A stretch of 64,000 nucleotides of DNA, taken from positions 33,420,842 through 33,484,841 of the forward strand of contig JALIRH010000003.1 of the NCBI GenBank assembly GCA_023055505.1. The letters are read 5' to 3'. Below, in pieces: positions 39,394 to 51,420 of the stretch. Both the position numbers and the translations under genes were made by a program. This DNA is from Callipepla californica brunnescens. Its lineage: Eukaryota > Chordata > Aves > Galliformes > Odontophoridae. Each line of letters starts with the position of its first letter. Position 1 is the stretch's first letter. The notes under the pieces were generated by a model that worked only from the letters and a program-made list of their open reading frames with translations, searched no databases and was not told the origin of the DNA.

Positions 39394-39735
39394 TCCCAGG
39401 CAGCTGATGTGGTTGCCAATTTGTTCTCCATTATATTTGAAAAATCGTGTCTGTTGGGTGAAATCCCTGGTGACTGGAAAAGGAGAAATGTTACTTCCAT
39501 TTTGAAGAAAGGGAGAAAGGATGACCCAAGGAACTACAGGCCAGTGAGCCTCAGCTCTGTGTCTGGGAAGACTGTGGAGCAGATCCTTCTAGTTATCATG
39601 TTGAGGTAGGGATGAAGAGATCTAAAACAGCCAGCATGGCTTCTTCAAGGGCAACTCTTCCCTGACCAGTGTGGTGGCCTTCTATGGTGGAGTGACAGCA
39701 TTGGTGGACAGGGGAAGGGCAACAGATGTCACCTG
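39394..39735 (+). pseudogene. CR1 ORF2 reverse-transcriptase fragment
   Basis: CR1 ORF2 encodes an endonuclease and reverse transcriptase that copies the element into the genome. Only the N-terminal fingers part of the reverse transcriptase remains. One frame stays open to a stop at 39607-39609 and contains IPGDWKRRNVTSILKKGRK and NYRPVSLSSVSGK, matching the conserved 'DW...VTPIFKKG...NYRPVSL' block of non-LTR retrotransposons. Sequence beyond that stop still resembles CR1 until the deletion at about 39735. The catalytic FADD box is missing because of the deletion, so the fragment is inactive. Confidence 0.88.
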
Positions 39736-40096
39736 GGCTTGTCTAGCTTGGAGAAGAGAAGGCTCTGTGGAGACCTCATTGTGCCTTCCAATACTTGAAG
39801 AGAGAGTATAAACAGGAGGGGGAACAACTGTTTATGTGGGTTGATAGAGATAGTTTAAAACCATTCCTTCTTGTCCTTAGACAGGGGAGATTTAGGTTAG
39901 ATGTTAGGAGGAAGTTTTTCACTCAGAGAGTGGTGATGCACTGGAACAGGTAGCCCAGAGAGACTGTGGATGCCCAATCCCTGGAGGCATTCAAGGCAAG
40001 GCTGCATGTGGCTCTGGGCAGCCTGGTCTTGTGGTTGGTGACTCTGCCCATGGCAGGGGGTTGACCTTTGAGATCATTCAGTGATTATGATTTCAG
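39394..40096 (+). mobile_element. CR1 LINE with internal deletion
   Basis: This is the most complete CR1 in the window, in sense orientation. The 5' portion (39394-39733) covers part of the reverse transcriptase region. At about 39731-39742 the sequence jumps from '...gggcaacagatgtcacctgg' directly to 'gcttgtctagcttggagaag', skipping most of the polymerase and joining the 3' part. The 3' part then runs through 'ggctctgtggagacctcatt', 'ttaggttagatgttaggagg', 'tggtgatgcactggaacagg', 'ctgcccatggcagggggttg' to a degraded end at 40096. Both the 5' truncation and the internal deletion make it inactive. Confidence 0.93.
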
Positions 40097-43000
40097 AAAC
40101 GCAATCCCAAAAGCAATGCCTGAAGCTTTTCACAGGAGCACCACTCTAGTTCCCGTGGCACTGTGTGCACTTCATGATGCTGAGGCTCTTCATGACACAA
40201 AGAAGTACGTTTAATGGGAATAATTATCTTTCACTTTTTCAAGGGAACAGTCTTCTGCCTACTTTGCTGTGCAGAAAAATGGCAGTCATTTCTGCAACTG
40301 GAGGCATGTCCCCTGAGGTTTATGTTTTGATAGTCCACCGTGGGTTGGAAGAGGGAAGACGCTTTGGATAGTGTTCCAACGTGGAATAGATTAAGAGGAG
40401 AAAAGAAGTGTGAGATGGCTGGGACTTGTAAAATGGCACAAAGCCCGTTACTCAGGAGATTTTTTGTTGTTCCAGAGCCTGAATGGCTCTGATCCACTTC
40501 TCCTCTTTCTTTCTGTTACTTAGCAGGTTTTCTGATGCACGTCCTTTCTCACAGCATGTCCATGCAGACCCATAAACAGGTACACATCTGTGCTCAACAC
40601 ATGTTCCCCTAAGTAGCTTTTGGCAATTGCATTCCCCTAAATAATCCTTTTTTACTCTGTCCATGTAGGACAGAAGTCCACATGTGGAGGGCAGCACAAG
40701 ATAGAGCATAAGTATGTGTACTTCCAGTTGGAAGGAATAGGAAATGTAGGCTTAATGAGCTGACTCCTGTAAAAGAGAGGAGAAGTATTTGGGGATGTAG
40801 TTTACAACTTTCTGTGAGAAAGCAGAGGGATGAACTTTCAGAAATTGCAAAGGGATACTCCAGATTCAAACTAAAATTTGAAGTGTGAAGATACGTTGAG
40901 AAAATTTTGCAACTCTGATGAGGAAAAAGCAAGCGCCTATGGAAGAACAGCCATAGGATAGATATGATTATGTTGTGTTCTGTCAGGTTCATTAGGAAGA
41001 GTCTTACTCAGTTAAAGATGGCAGGATTGTAGAAAAATCAGGTTGGACGGGAAAGTTCAAGGTTGTAAGAAGATTCCTTCTACAATAATGCTTAAAAAAA
41101 TGCATTTCCTTGGTTATGATGGAGGAGACAAAAAGCAATAGGACATATATACTTTCACCTCTGAGGAGAGGAATGTTTAAGATAAATAGCTTTGCAGGAA
41201 AATTTTGGCACTTGTATATCAATATCATTATTACTATAGATCATATGAATAATTTATTATGTTAAAACTATTCAATTTAAATGATAAATCCTTGTCATTA
41301 TTATGAATATTACACGTATAACCACAGAGGCATTGCCAGTATCACTTTGATACAATGATCATGACCTGAGCTAATAAACGATGGTGAGAGATATTGTTGA
41401 CTGACACGTCTTCCATTTTTGAGTGTAGGGTTAGCCAATTTGGCCTTAAATGAAAAGGAAATAATTTTCAATCTACATATCAGTTCTGTTTTGTTAGCAG
41501 ATTGTCTACTTTTGTTTGCAGATCAGCATGAGTTCCTGCTGACAGCTGACACACACACTGTAAACCGAGAAATATCAAGTAAAATGATGTTTAGCAGCAG
41601 ACTAAAGCATATAACCAATTAAATATTGACATGACTTCTGTCACATGAGTAGCAGCATATTTTTAAGGGTCTTTTCTTTTAATTATGAAACTTGAATACT
41701 TAATATTTTGTTGGTGCACAAGATTTTGTCTAATATGGAAGTCTTTACCACTTCAAATGTCAAAAGTGGTGCAGAGGTGATGCAGATTTTTTGCCACTTC
41801 TTAGAAGTGCAGCAAAACAAGACAATCCCCACTGTGTGTGCACAGCATTGATGTTTTGGAATCTACTGAAAGTTCTGCTAGGGGCTGTAGACACAAGGTG
41901 GGATGCTGTGTGCATTTGCTGAAGACTGAAGAGAGCTGTAGGTGCCAAAGGAGATGCCAACTAATTCATTAGTGTTGAACTCTCTCTTTTAGGCATTGTG
42001 TCAGCAGACCAGAGCTGCCCACTACCACAGAATTGCTAAGGCTTTCCTTTATTTGCCCTTTGCTTCAGCTGTGTGCTCTGTGCTTTCTAGAAGAAAAGTA
42101 CCAATTTTCAGCCCAAATTTTCAAAAGTCTTATTGTGTTATGTTAACAGTAATTGAGACGTTACAAAGAGACTTGGACTGGCAACCGAGCCAGAGGGATT
42201 CTCCAACTACTGACTTGGTATCTATTATAAGATGGAACAGATGCACAGAAATAATAAATTATAACAAACTTAGTGCTTCATAATTCAATAGAACTTGCCA
42301 CTTAGATAGTTAATGTCTTCAGAGTATTGAGGAAAATAAAGATTAAACTAATATGACTAATATGTTTTCTCACCTGGATTTCTTACCTCATATTTAAAAG
42401 GAAAAGTACTCTTAAGTATCTATACTAGATTTCTGCCTTCACAGGTTGTATTTGTTCTTAAACCCTTCTACTTTATTAGATATTTACATAGAAATTATAG
42501 AAAAGATTTTTATATGAAAAGAGAGGTTTCATACTTGGTTCAACGTCTTGGTTTTACAAACTCATTATTTTCAGATTGTGAACAGGGGAAGTGGACAAAG
42601 GGAGATGAGGGGAAGGGGCAAAGTTTTTAATATGCCTAAGAAATTGTTTCTCACTTGGAACTCATAGGCAAACTAATTTTTTTTTTTTTTTTTTTATGGG
42701 AATTAGATTCAGTGACATGGAAAATTAGCTAGTTTATATTGCTTTTACCTGATTACTTATTTTGGTATTCTAATGTTTTGTTCTGACATTCAAAAACATA
42801 ACGTTTTTGTCTTGTCTAAAACAATTCCTCATTCTGAAATTTCTTTCAAATTTAATGCCTAGACTTTTAATAAAAATAACATCAAAATGGTAATCAATAC
42901 TTGTGATGTGCCAAAAAGTGGAATTTTCTGTTTTTTCTTTAACTCTGCTAGGGTTGAAATTTTGCCATCCAAACAAACAGTCAACCAACTAAAGAAACCA

Positions 43001-43766
43001 ATTAGTTTCACATGCTTAATTTGGAATGGTAGTGAAAAAAATATTCTGTATGTATTTGAGTGGTATAATATAGAGTGGTAATGAGTGCTGCAAAGCTTAC
43101 TCTCTGTTCACATGCTTCAGACATGATTGACAATCTTCTCTTTTTTGTTGCACCACTATCGTGTTTCTCCATTACAGCAATTATACGGTATCATACTTTG
43201 TTGAATTTGTACTTTAGCTGGGCATCCCAGGAGCTCTCTTTCAAATATACTTTTTTTCCTAGTAAAATGTCACCGTGCCTGTTGAAGTGCTCAGCCAGAA
43301 CAGTTTAAAATGATGTCAGATTATTTATCTGGAGTCTAAGAAAGAGGCAGAGAACTGAAGGGTTCTGTTGTCCAGAGCCAGAATAATTTCTAATAGCATT
43401 CAATAGTAATTCTTCTCTTCAAATGTATCCCAATAATCACAGCTTAACTGATGATAGTTCAAAGGTCTTTACTGGATGTTGAGGTCTACAAGGAAAAGTA
43501 ACATGAAAGAAAAATTATTCAATGATTTTCTTAGATGCTCAAGATTCCAGACTACTGTATCTTTAAGTTCAAATATTATTTTAAAGTACACTAATGTCTT
43601 TCAAGACTCTAAAAATGTAGAAAATGGCATTTTTGTTGCTCTTATTATGTAGAAGGGTCTTTATAGAAGGAGTTTCAGTTAAAAATGTCAGGAAACTCTA
43701 AAATATCTGTAGGGATATAAGGCTTTTCTTGTTCCCATTGATACTGACCTCCATAGATTTTACCAT
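40097..43766. other. Non-coding DNA, nothing recognised
   Basis: No gene or known repeat is recognised. It contains the T19 tract at 42677-42695. Several frames of 65-127 codons (for example 40609-40992 minus) overlap frames on the other strand and show no recognisable domain. Confidence 0.65.
42677..42695. repeat. T19 homopolymer
   Basis: Nineteen consecutive T in AT-rich DNA, with no neighbouring retroelement recognised. Confidence 0.9.
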
Positions 43767-44000
43767 AGAACCATGAAATCATAGCATCATAGAATGGCTT
43801 GGGTTGGAAGGGACCTCAAAGGAGGTCAAGTTCCAACTCCCTGCCACAGCCAAGGTTGCTGGATGCTAGGTTGAGTACTAGATCAGGTTGGCCAAGACTC
43901 CATACAACCTGGGCTTAAAAACTTTCGGGGATGGGGCATCCACAACCACTCTGGGGAACGTGCTCCAGTACTTCATCACTCCCTGTAAAAAAAATTTACT
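43767..44000 (-). mobile_element. CR1 LINE 3'-end fragment
   Basis: A well-preserved CR1 3' end in reverse complement. It begins with copies of the short terminal repeat (atcatagcatcatagaatgg), then 'cttgggttggaagggacctc', 'aggtcaagttccaactccct', 'gtactagatcaggttggcca', 'atggggcatccacaaccact' and 'agtacttcatcactccctgt', stopping at an A-run near 44000. It shares subfamily-specific blocks with 29559-29860. Its better match to the family suggests a younger insertion than the copies at 4.7 and 59.5 kb. Confidence 0.93.
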
Positions 44001-44725
44001 TTTTATGAGAATGGATATGAGATGTATATGTTGTATAAATAAATGAAAAATAAGGTTTTAATCGTTGCTTCTTTTCTTGAGCTGTATGCAAAGGAAACTG
44101 AATTTTGCCATAATTGTTTTTTGTTCAGTGAAAAATTAATATCAGATTCATCTTCATGTGTTTTAAGAGGGTATGATAAGAGATGTAAACAAAAACATTG
44201 TTTCCTCTTTCTCTTGCATCTAACGTCAATATGCTGTGTGAGGGAGAGACTTGGGAGGAAATTAAGCTTCCCCATGAACGATCATAAATCTAGATCTGTT
44301 ACTCATTAATGAGTCCCCATCTAGCTCTTAGTTGTCAGTAGACTTGCTGCTTAGAAAAAATGTATAGAAGAGTGTTGGGAAGGTAATCGGAAAGCAGGCA
44401 ATAACAAGTGTGAACAGTATGCTCTCTCCGTTACCTTGCTAATGTACCTTATATCCTTGTTGAAAAAAAAAAAAATAGGAAAAAAAATTGTTTGGATGAA
44501 ATGGAGTGTTTCACTTTCCTTGCCTGCTTGGTCTGCACTTATCACCAAATTGGTAGTAAAATCAGAATTATTTTCAACTCTAGGAGATTTTCTCAGACAA
44601 AAAAAAACAACAACAAAAACATAACTTCCTGTCAAGATGCATTTGGTGACACAGATTACCCCCTCAGTGTTGTATCAACTGTTAGATTTGTGAGAGTTGC
44701 ATTTGGCCCATGGTCTTTTTTTCAA

Positions 44726-44747
44726 TTTTTTTTTTTTTTTTTTTTTT
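44726..44747. repeat. T22 homopolymer
   Basis: Twenty-two consecutive T, the longest T run seen in the window. Confidence 0.9.
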
Positions 44748-45970
44748 GAAAGCTTCTGGAGGAAATCCTTGTAAAGACAAAAGCATTTTGTACTGACTCA
44801 CAGAACTGAGCCAAAAATAGGACTTTGGTCCATAAGTAGCTATCTAAGTAAGCTTTACAATGCATATAATTTCAAAAACACAGCCCAAACTGATGTCCTG
44901 TCATTGGGAATAACAACCTTGATGGCTGCGAGGTATCTGCATGGAATGACTAAATGGCTAAAACAAAATAGGATGATCTTGCCTGGGATATAGATGTTGA
45001 AGCTGCATTTTTTTTTTCTTTCATTATGTACCGAAATAACTTGGAAAGAAAACAAACACACAGGAGGAGAAGGACTCTCAAAAGATGCAGGGTAATACCA
45101 TTTTGTCACCTCAGTTATCATGCAAATCTGACAGAGTTGTTACTAACTAGGCAATGGAAAAACTGATTTTTTTCCAAAACATCTAATTTCAATCAATAGA
45201 TATGAGCTGGAACAACTGAAATTTCTAACCCAAGCAAACTTGGTTTGTTCTCAAACACATCCCAGTTAAGTCATTTTCATTTCAGTACTTTTTGGCAATA
45301 ACAGAGACAAGAGCTCTGTATCATCTCATCTTGCTTTTGTGCACAGCAGTAGTTAGCAGGGAAGCAGATCTATGGGAAAGCCCTTTACCTTTTGTACCTG
45401 GTGGTAGCCAAATGGCTGTTAGACAGTGGATGATGAGGACATGTGCAGAAGCATTCTGCAACACATGTGCACTCATGTCTCATGTGGCAACTGCTGTGTG
45501 GCAAGAATTCAGATGAATTCACCTACTGCCTCATCAGGTAATCAACAAATTCTGTACTTTGTTTTAACGTGTGGCCTAATGCAGTGTCAGTCAACTGTGG
45601 CTTGGGCACTAAAAATCATGCATTTTTATCTGAGTAGGGCCATAAAGAAAAAAAAAAAAAGACAGTCTAATATTGTGAAGGGGTATCTGAACTTGATGTG
45701 GAGGAACCAAATGAGAAGTCTGCCTTGATGCGTCAACTCTTCTTTATTTCTTTTTCTTTTGACTGCGCTCCAAATATGTTATATTCACTTAGTTGTTAAA
45801 CCAACCAATGAAGTTGAAGCTATAACAGCAATAGACCTGATCACCTTTTCAGGACAATTCTCTATGTCTGTTTTATTTTGATTAATGTAATATAATTGCT
45901 TAGTAGCAGAGCAGGAGACGCAGGTGTTACAAGGGAGGTGGACATCTTGAACATATGGTGTCTCACATGT

Positions 45971-46320
45971 TTATTTTTCTCCTGCAATATATATGTAGCC
46001 TTTGATTTCTTCTTCTAGCTCAGCTGTGATCATATCCATTTCATCTATTCTCTCCTGCCTATCCTGCCTTCCCTTTGTTTCTAGCATCAGTCTCCAGACA
46101 GAAACCTGAGCTGAGGTATAGTTGCAGTTGATCTACTGTTTTAACCTTTGCTTCTGCTGCTTCATTCCCCAGCTTCTAGATCTTTATACTCCCTTTAGTG
46201 GTTGCTAATTCATCTTGAGTTTTCTCCTCAGTTGGCACATTTCTTGACTTTTAAATTCCAACTGTTTGCCAGCAATATTCTTCCTGTTCTTTCGTCTCTC
46301 TTCTCAGATCTCACATCTCC
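45971..46320 (-). pseudogene. Decayed coding-like tract, possible coiled-coil exon remnant
   Basis: The parent gene is not recognised. On the minus strand several frames in series read as highly charged helical protein: one has EEKTQDELATTKGSIKI, then a stop, then KLGNEAAEAKVKTVDQLQL. After a frame change, a 38-codon frame from an ATG contains QERIDEMDMITAELEEEIKG and ends at 45971-45973. Immediately upstream on the minus strand (just above 46320) is 'gccctcttcttacag', a good splice-acceptor-like sequence, so this could be a decayed exon rather than a processed copy. Frame changes and stops rule out a working gene. Chance in A/G-rich DNA is the alternative. Confidence 0.27.
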
Positions 46321-46969
46321 TGTAAGAAGAGGGCATAAGATCAGGAATGAAGGAAGAAGAGAGGAAATTTTTAGATCTCAAGTGTCACCAGAAGGTTTTT
46401 CTCTTGTTTCATGTACAACTTAATTCTGGTTACAAGAGCACATCCACATTTAAAATACCATTATATGTTACCAGTCACACCTATTTTATCTGTAGACATA
46501 TTGCATTTAGAGACCTCAGGTACATTATTTAATAGAAATATTTCTTACATATTTCCAAGATCTATGCCCAAAATCCAAGTTTGATGAAATTCATATTATG
46601 CTTTGAAGTATCTCATCCATGCTAAATAATCAAAGGCATAATAACTTAAGTCATGTATGTGTAAGTATTCCCCCTCTCAGCTGGGGTAATTCATTTTCTT
46701 CATTGTGGTTGATATGGTGTTGTGTTTGGATTTAGGAGAAAAATAGTACTGATAATACACACCAATTGTCTCCCAAATTCAGTTGTGGAGGAGTGAGTGA
46801 ACAGATTTGTATTGGCTAACTGCCTGCCAAGTTAAAACACAACAGTGAGTATGAACAATATTTTATTGCTCAGCCCCTCAGTTTCTCATGAGATGTTAAG
46901 ATCATGTTTGCCTAGCTGTGGTTCAGTTGCATGCAGACATCTAATCTGTGATTATTCCATTCTACTCTG

Positions 46970-47466
46970 CACAGATATGGCCTTACCTCGATTACTGTAT
47001 GCAGTTTTTAGCAACACCATGTAAGAAGGACATAAAAACTATCAGAGAGCGTCAAAAGGAGGACTATGGAAATAGGGAAGGGTCTAGAGAGAAAGATGTA
47101 TGAAATGCAGCTGAGGTCCCTTGGTTTGTTCAACCCAGAGAAGAGGAGGCTTGTCGCAGCCTGCGGAGAATGAAGCAGCAGTACTGAGCTCTGCTCTCTG
47201 GTGGCAGCAGCAGGACCCAAGGGATCGGCATGGAGCTGCATCACGGGGGATTGGGTTGGGTGTTAGGAAAAGGTTCTTCACCAGAGGATGGCAGGCACTG
47301 GAACAGGCTACCCAGGGCAGTGGGCGTTGCCCCAAATGCAGGAATTCAAGGGGTGTTTGGACATCACGCTCAGACAGAGGGCTTGAATTTTGGGTGCTCC
47401 TTTGTGGAGGTGGTATCTGGACTTGATGTGGGTGCCTTTCAACTCAGGACATACTATGTCTCTATT
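46970..47466 (+). mobile_element. CR1 LINE 3' half
   Basis: About 500 bp of CR1 in sense orientation, of a different subfamily from the copies at 29.6 and 43.8 kb. Matching blocks include 'gtaagaaggacataaaaact', 'gggtctagagagaaagatgt', 'cagctgaggtcccttggttt', 'ccagagaagaggaggcttgt', 'gttaggaaaaggttcttcac', 'cactggaacaggctacccag' and, at the end, 'gcctttcaactcaggacata'. Short open frames (47121-47426, 47230-47616) are remnants or artefacts. It ends directly against another CR1 in the opposite orientation. Confidence 0.9.
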
Positions 47467-47600
47467 GCATCATCACAGTATAAGAGAACTGTAGGAGTTG
47501 GAAGGAACCTCTGGAGATCATCTAGTCCAAACTCCCTGATAAAACAAGCTCCTTTGCAAGAACTCCATGCAAAGTGTCTAGGACTCCAGGCCACTTTTTC
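47467..47600 (-). mobile_element. CR1 LINE 3'-end fragment, opposite orientation
   Basis: It starts immediately after the preceding CR1 and reads as the reverse complement of a CR1 3' end: 'catcatcacagtataagaga', then 'gttggaaggaacctctggag', 'atcatctagtccaaactccc'. The rest, to about 47600, is more diverged. The two elements therefore meet 3' end to 3' end. The high-coordinate boundary is approximate. Confidence 0.82.
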
Positions 47601-50600
47601 TCTTTTGTTTAGATAGAATTAATACAAGGGAATTTGATCAACAAGTTTCTTTTCTCAAGAGCTTGTGTCATCTAGAACAGACATTTTGTAGTTTAGTAGC
47701 AGGGAATGCACAAAAACTTTTTGACCAGCTTGAAAATAAACCCTATGGCTCCACTTATTTTTATGATGGAGCCCTGGCAAACATCACTGTAAGCATAAGA
47801 TTTTCAGCTTGGGAAATTGTGACATAAAAAAGCCTAAGTGACTGTGTAGCAAAGATGTGAAGAAAATAGGAATTCCACTATTGGTAATCTAATTCTTATT
47901 TATTACTGATTTCAATTCTAACCATAATTTCTTCTCTCGTGAAACAAACAATGTCAGTATTACAAATTAACTTCCCACTAAGATGAATAAGGAAAGATCC
48001 TTCACCATCTCTTACTATCTTGTTCAACTTGAAGATTTGGTAAGACAGCACAAGATGATTCTTTTTTTTCTGTTCTAAAGTGATATATACATGATAATAC
48101 ACAGAACAGATGACTACAGAGAAATAGCACATCACAGAATATAAATTTCACAAAAGAGAACATTAAGTTAAAGCTATTTTTGTTTATAGGTCTTTAACAT
48201 AGGCTTCTAATTCTCTGTTTTAACTTCAGTTTTGTTAAACCATTTCATTCTCAGTTCCTCCTTTTGCTGACATCACCGTTAAATTTGGAATTTTTTTTTT
48301 ACAGATCTTTATTGAGCTATACAGAAGCACTGAAAAAATAGGATAGAAATCTCAGCCTTTTTAGCTTGTTGAGGACAGAGATTAATATTCAAATTGATTT
48401 TCAGTTAAAATGGATCTACAAGTCAATAATGAGGCCAATAAAATATGGTTTTGACAAAGCAGGATATTAAGAAGTCTGTATTAGTGAACCTTTTGGATCA
48501 GACTGTTATTTCAGAAAAGAGAAATCTGACATTAGATCCAATACGCTTGGATGAGCAGAGGCTTTTGCAATTTTTCTTTTTTAATTCTGGTAGAATTCAT
48601 TAACAGTGACTAGGTATCTTATCAGCTTATTTTCTCATTCAGAAGCAAACTTTTGAACTCAGTTGCAAATTCTAAAGATCTATTTTTGCAAGAAACTTTG
48701 TCTTTTCAAGGTGCATGCTCCTTTAGGAAAAAAAATAATACAAACAAAAAGAAAACTCAGAAGACTTAGAAACAAAAATTCAGCAGAGTTTAACTATGAT
48801 AGTATTTTACACAATAAATTCTTGTGCAGCATCTGATTAAATTAGTAATTTAGTGCTGGATTCTGTACATGTTTTGGGATCACATAAGGATGTGCATGGC
48901 AACAGCTTCCTGCACAGTTAGGGGTTTCAGATACCTCTGGTAGACATGAAGAGCTTGACCTCAGGTTCTTGTGAGCTGTCTGTCTCTGTGCTGCATGAAT
49001 CAACCTGGCAGACAAGTGGCCCTTCCTCCCTGTTGTCACATCTTTGTTGGACACCATGGATCCTGAAAAATATAAACAGTGTTTGCCTTAGAATATATTC
49101 ATATATTTTCTCTCACTGTACTTTAAATGACATGGCCAATCTTTGAGCTGAGTTAAAGAGCTTTACCAATATTTTCCTACTGCCATAGAATTGCAGCCTT
49201 TTTCCTTTTTTCAGTATATAAACAAAGGCTACATTCATCAACAAACCATGCAATCTTTAGAAAAACACTCATAAACCTTGGTTGGAACTGTATAAATCTA
49301 TCCCATATACTGCAGCAAATAAAGCACATTTATCTGTTGAAGGACCAAAAAGAACATTGAAAAATAGTCATTTGTTAATCTCCTTGTTAATAATCCCACC
49401 CTATTTACCTCTTTTATATTTTTTTTCCTTTGGTAGCTTTCTTCAGCAGGAACTGAGATAGCTCTCATCCTAAGGTTTTCCTTTAGAGTATCATTTGACT
49501 ACAGTTAGAAAAAATTACAGGCAAATGTGCTTGTTCTAAGATTATGTTAAATTGTCAAATAAAGTAAATTAATTTTCCTAGGTCATGGTGCTACTGAATC
49601 AAATTTAATCTGCATTGTTTTCTGAATAGTGAATTGGAAATTCTTATTTATTTCTTTAATTTGAATACTTACATATTCTGACTACTCTGAATATAGACAT
49701 AATAAAAGAAAAAGTAGTACTAAAACAAACAAACAATACAGACAAAAATATCTCAAAAAATACTAAGCTGAATGCTTATCATTTTCCTATAGTATTTCCC
49801 TGAAAAGGGCCAGCAGCAAAGGGACAAGTGCACAGATATGTCCTGCAGTCATCTTAACCATCACAGAGCCTTTGTGCATAGGTCATAATGTTCCTTATCA
49901 AAATAAATAATGTCACTTCCGCTGTTTTTATGGAAAAACTTAGTCATAAGAGACTGGGTGACAAAAAATGTCTTATGTAGGGTCACCCAATAACTTTAGA
50001 TTAAGCTGAAAAGACATTCAGTATGGCTCCTTCATCTAATGTGCCTAGCAGTGTTACTAATTGTTCATGTAAACATGCCCATATTTATGCTTCTAGTGAT
50101 TATCCTGTAAAATTATGCTGATCTCACAGAAGAAATCTGCAAAGACACATAGTGAGATGAATTGATCATGAGCATTCTGTGGGGTTTTTTGAGCAAAGTA
50201 ATTCTTAGGATATTAAATAATGAAGAAAATGATTAGTTCCTAGACATTATCCATATTTTCCATGTAAGTTTTCCTGTGGGAAAGCTTTGTTTCAAATACT
50301 TCTTTTGTCCTTGAAGAAGACAGTCAGTTTAGCAACTGTTATCTTTTCTTTTTCTCTATTGTTTTTAACTTTCCTTCTTGCCCTTCCAAGGTTTCCAATT
50401 GTACGCTAAAACACTGCAGTGGTATTTATTTTTTCTTTTATTTTGCTATACTTGCTTCAGCTAGATCATCAACTGTAGAAATACTACAGAATGTGGCAGA
50501 GAATCTAAGGGAGGAAAGAAGGGATTTTTAAATCTATTATTATATTTATCCCACGTTGATAAAAGTCAGTAATGCACAAGGCACTTCGTATAGTTGTTTG

Positions 50601-51159
50601 TTCCTCCCCAGCCAAACACTGATATGTGTGCAGAGGTTTATATAAGAGTTTTAAGTAATGCTTATAGGGAATTCATATTTAATATCTTAGGATGTTATAA
50701 CACACGTTTTTTCAAACTAGAGATTTTACATTCAGTCCTTGCATCTGGTTTAGAAGCAATTATGCTGTACCTGCATTACATTAATTGCAACCATTCACAA
50801 ATAAAACAAAATCCAAGTCTCCAATTGTGACCAAGTCTAAGTCTACATTATCAGAAAGCTGCTGTGATGGTTCACTTTATTCTATAATCACATGCTTTTC
50901 CTTATGTGTCTAGCAGTAACTTAATTTCATGGTCTACCATGTAACTAGACACTATGGAATACTAGAAAGCATATGAAAGATTAAATTATTGATGTCAGCA
51001 TGTTCCTCATAAAGATATCTACAGAGAAATAATTTATTGAGAAAGCAATTATTCCTTTCCATTACCATGAATATAAATTTATTCTTTATGGCATATGTAT
51101 GGGAACTATTTAATCACAGCTTGAACTGCTGATTGAAACCTGAGGTGAGCACTAAGACA
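47601..51159. other. AT-rich non-coding DNA, nothing recognised
   Basis: No gene or known repeat is recognised. The longest frames are below 80 codons and have no recognisable domain. Confidence 0.7.
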
Positions 51160-51420
51160 GCTGCAGGACCACAGGTGAAGGTAATTCACCTGTGTGACCG
51201 GAAGAGATGGAATCTGGCTCCACCTCTCCTTGATCCCATTTAAGGGCTGACCAGCACTGGTGAAGGATCTTTTTCTGGAGATTGCTGTCTTGAGTTTCCT
51301 TTTGTGAGCCTAGGACATGGGTGAGCATTTCTCTTTGTTCTAATTGTCTCTTTTCTATCGTGATAATCTTCCTAACTACACCATCTATAAACTATCTCAG
51401 CTAATGATACCCGTTGGTAT
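51160..51420 (+). repeat. Dispersed repeat with hairpin and TATA-like box, copy 2
   Basis: This is the second copy of the repeat at 31661-31800. A 10-bp inverted repeat, CACAGGTGAA / TTCACCTGTG with a 5-base loop (51170-51194), lies where the first copy has its own inverted repeat. The block CATTTAAGGG follows at the same spacing (CACCTG to TTTA is 52 bases here and 53 there). Downstream are 'gtgaaggatctttttctgga', 'tttccttttgtgagcctagg' and 'catctataaactatctcagc', which I recall loosely from avian LTR sequences. The likely role was as an LTR promoter of an endogenous retroelement. Family and ends are uncertain, and no internal genes are present. Confidence 0.5.

Larger units (their letters stand above)
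44001..46969. other. Non-coding DNA with homopolymers and one coding-like tract
   Basis: No intact gene. It contains T22 (44726-44747), several A runs (near 44461 and 45645) and the minus-strand coding-like tract at 45971-46320, listed separately. Confidence 0.6.
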
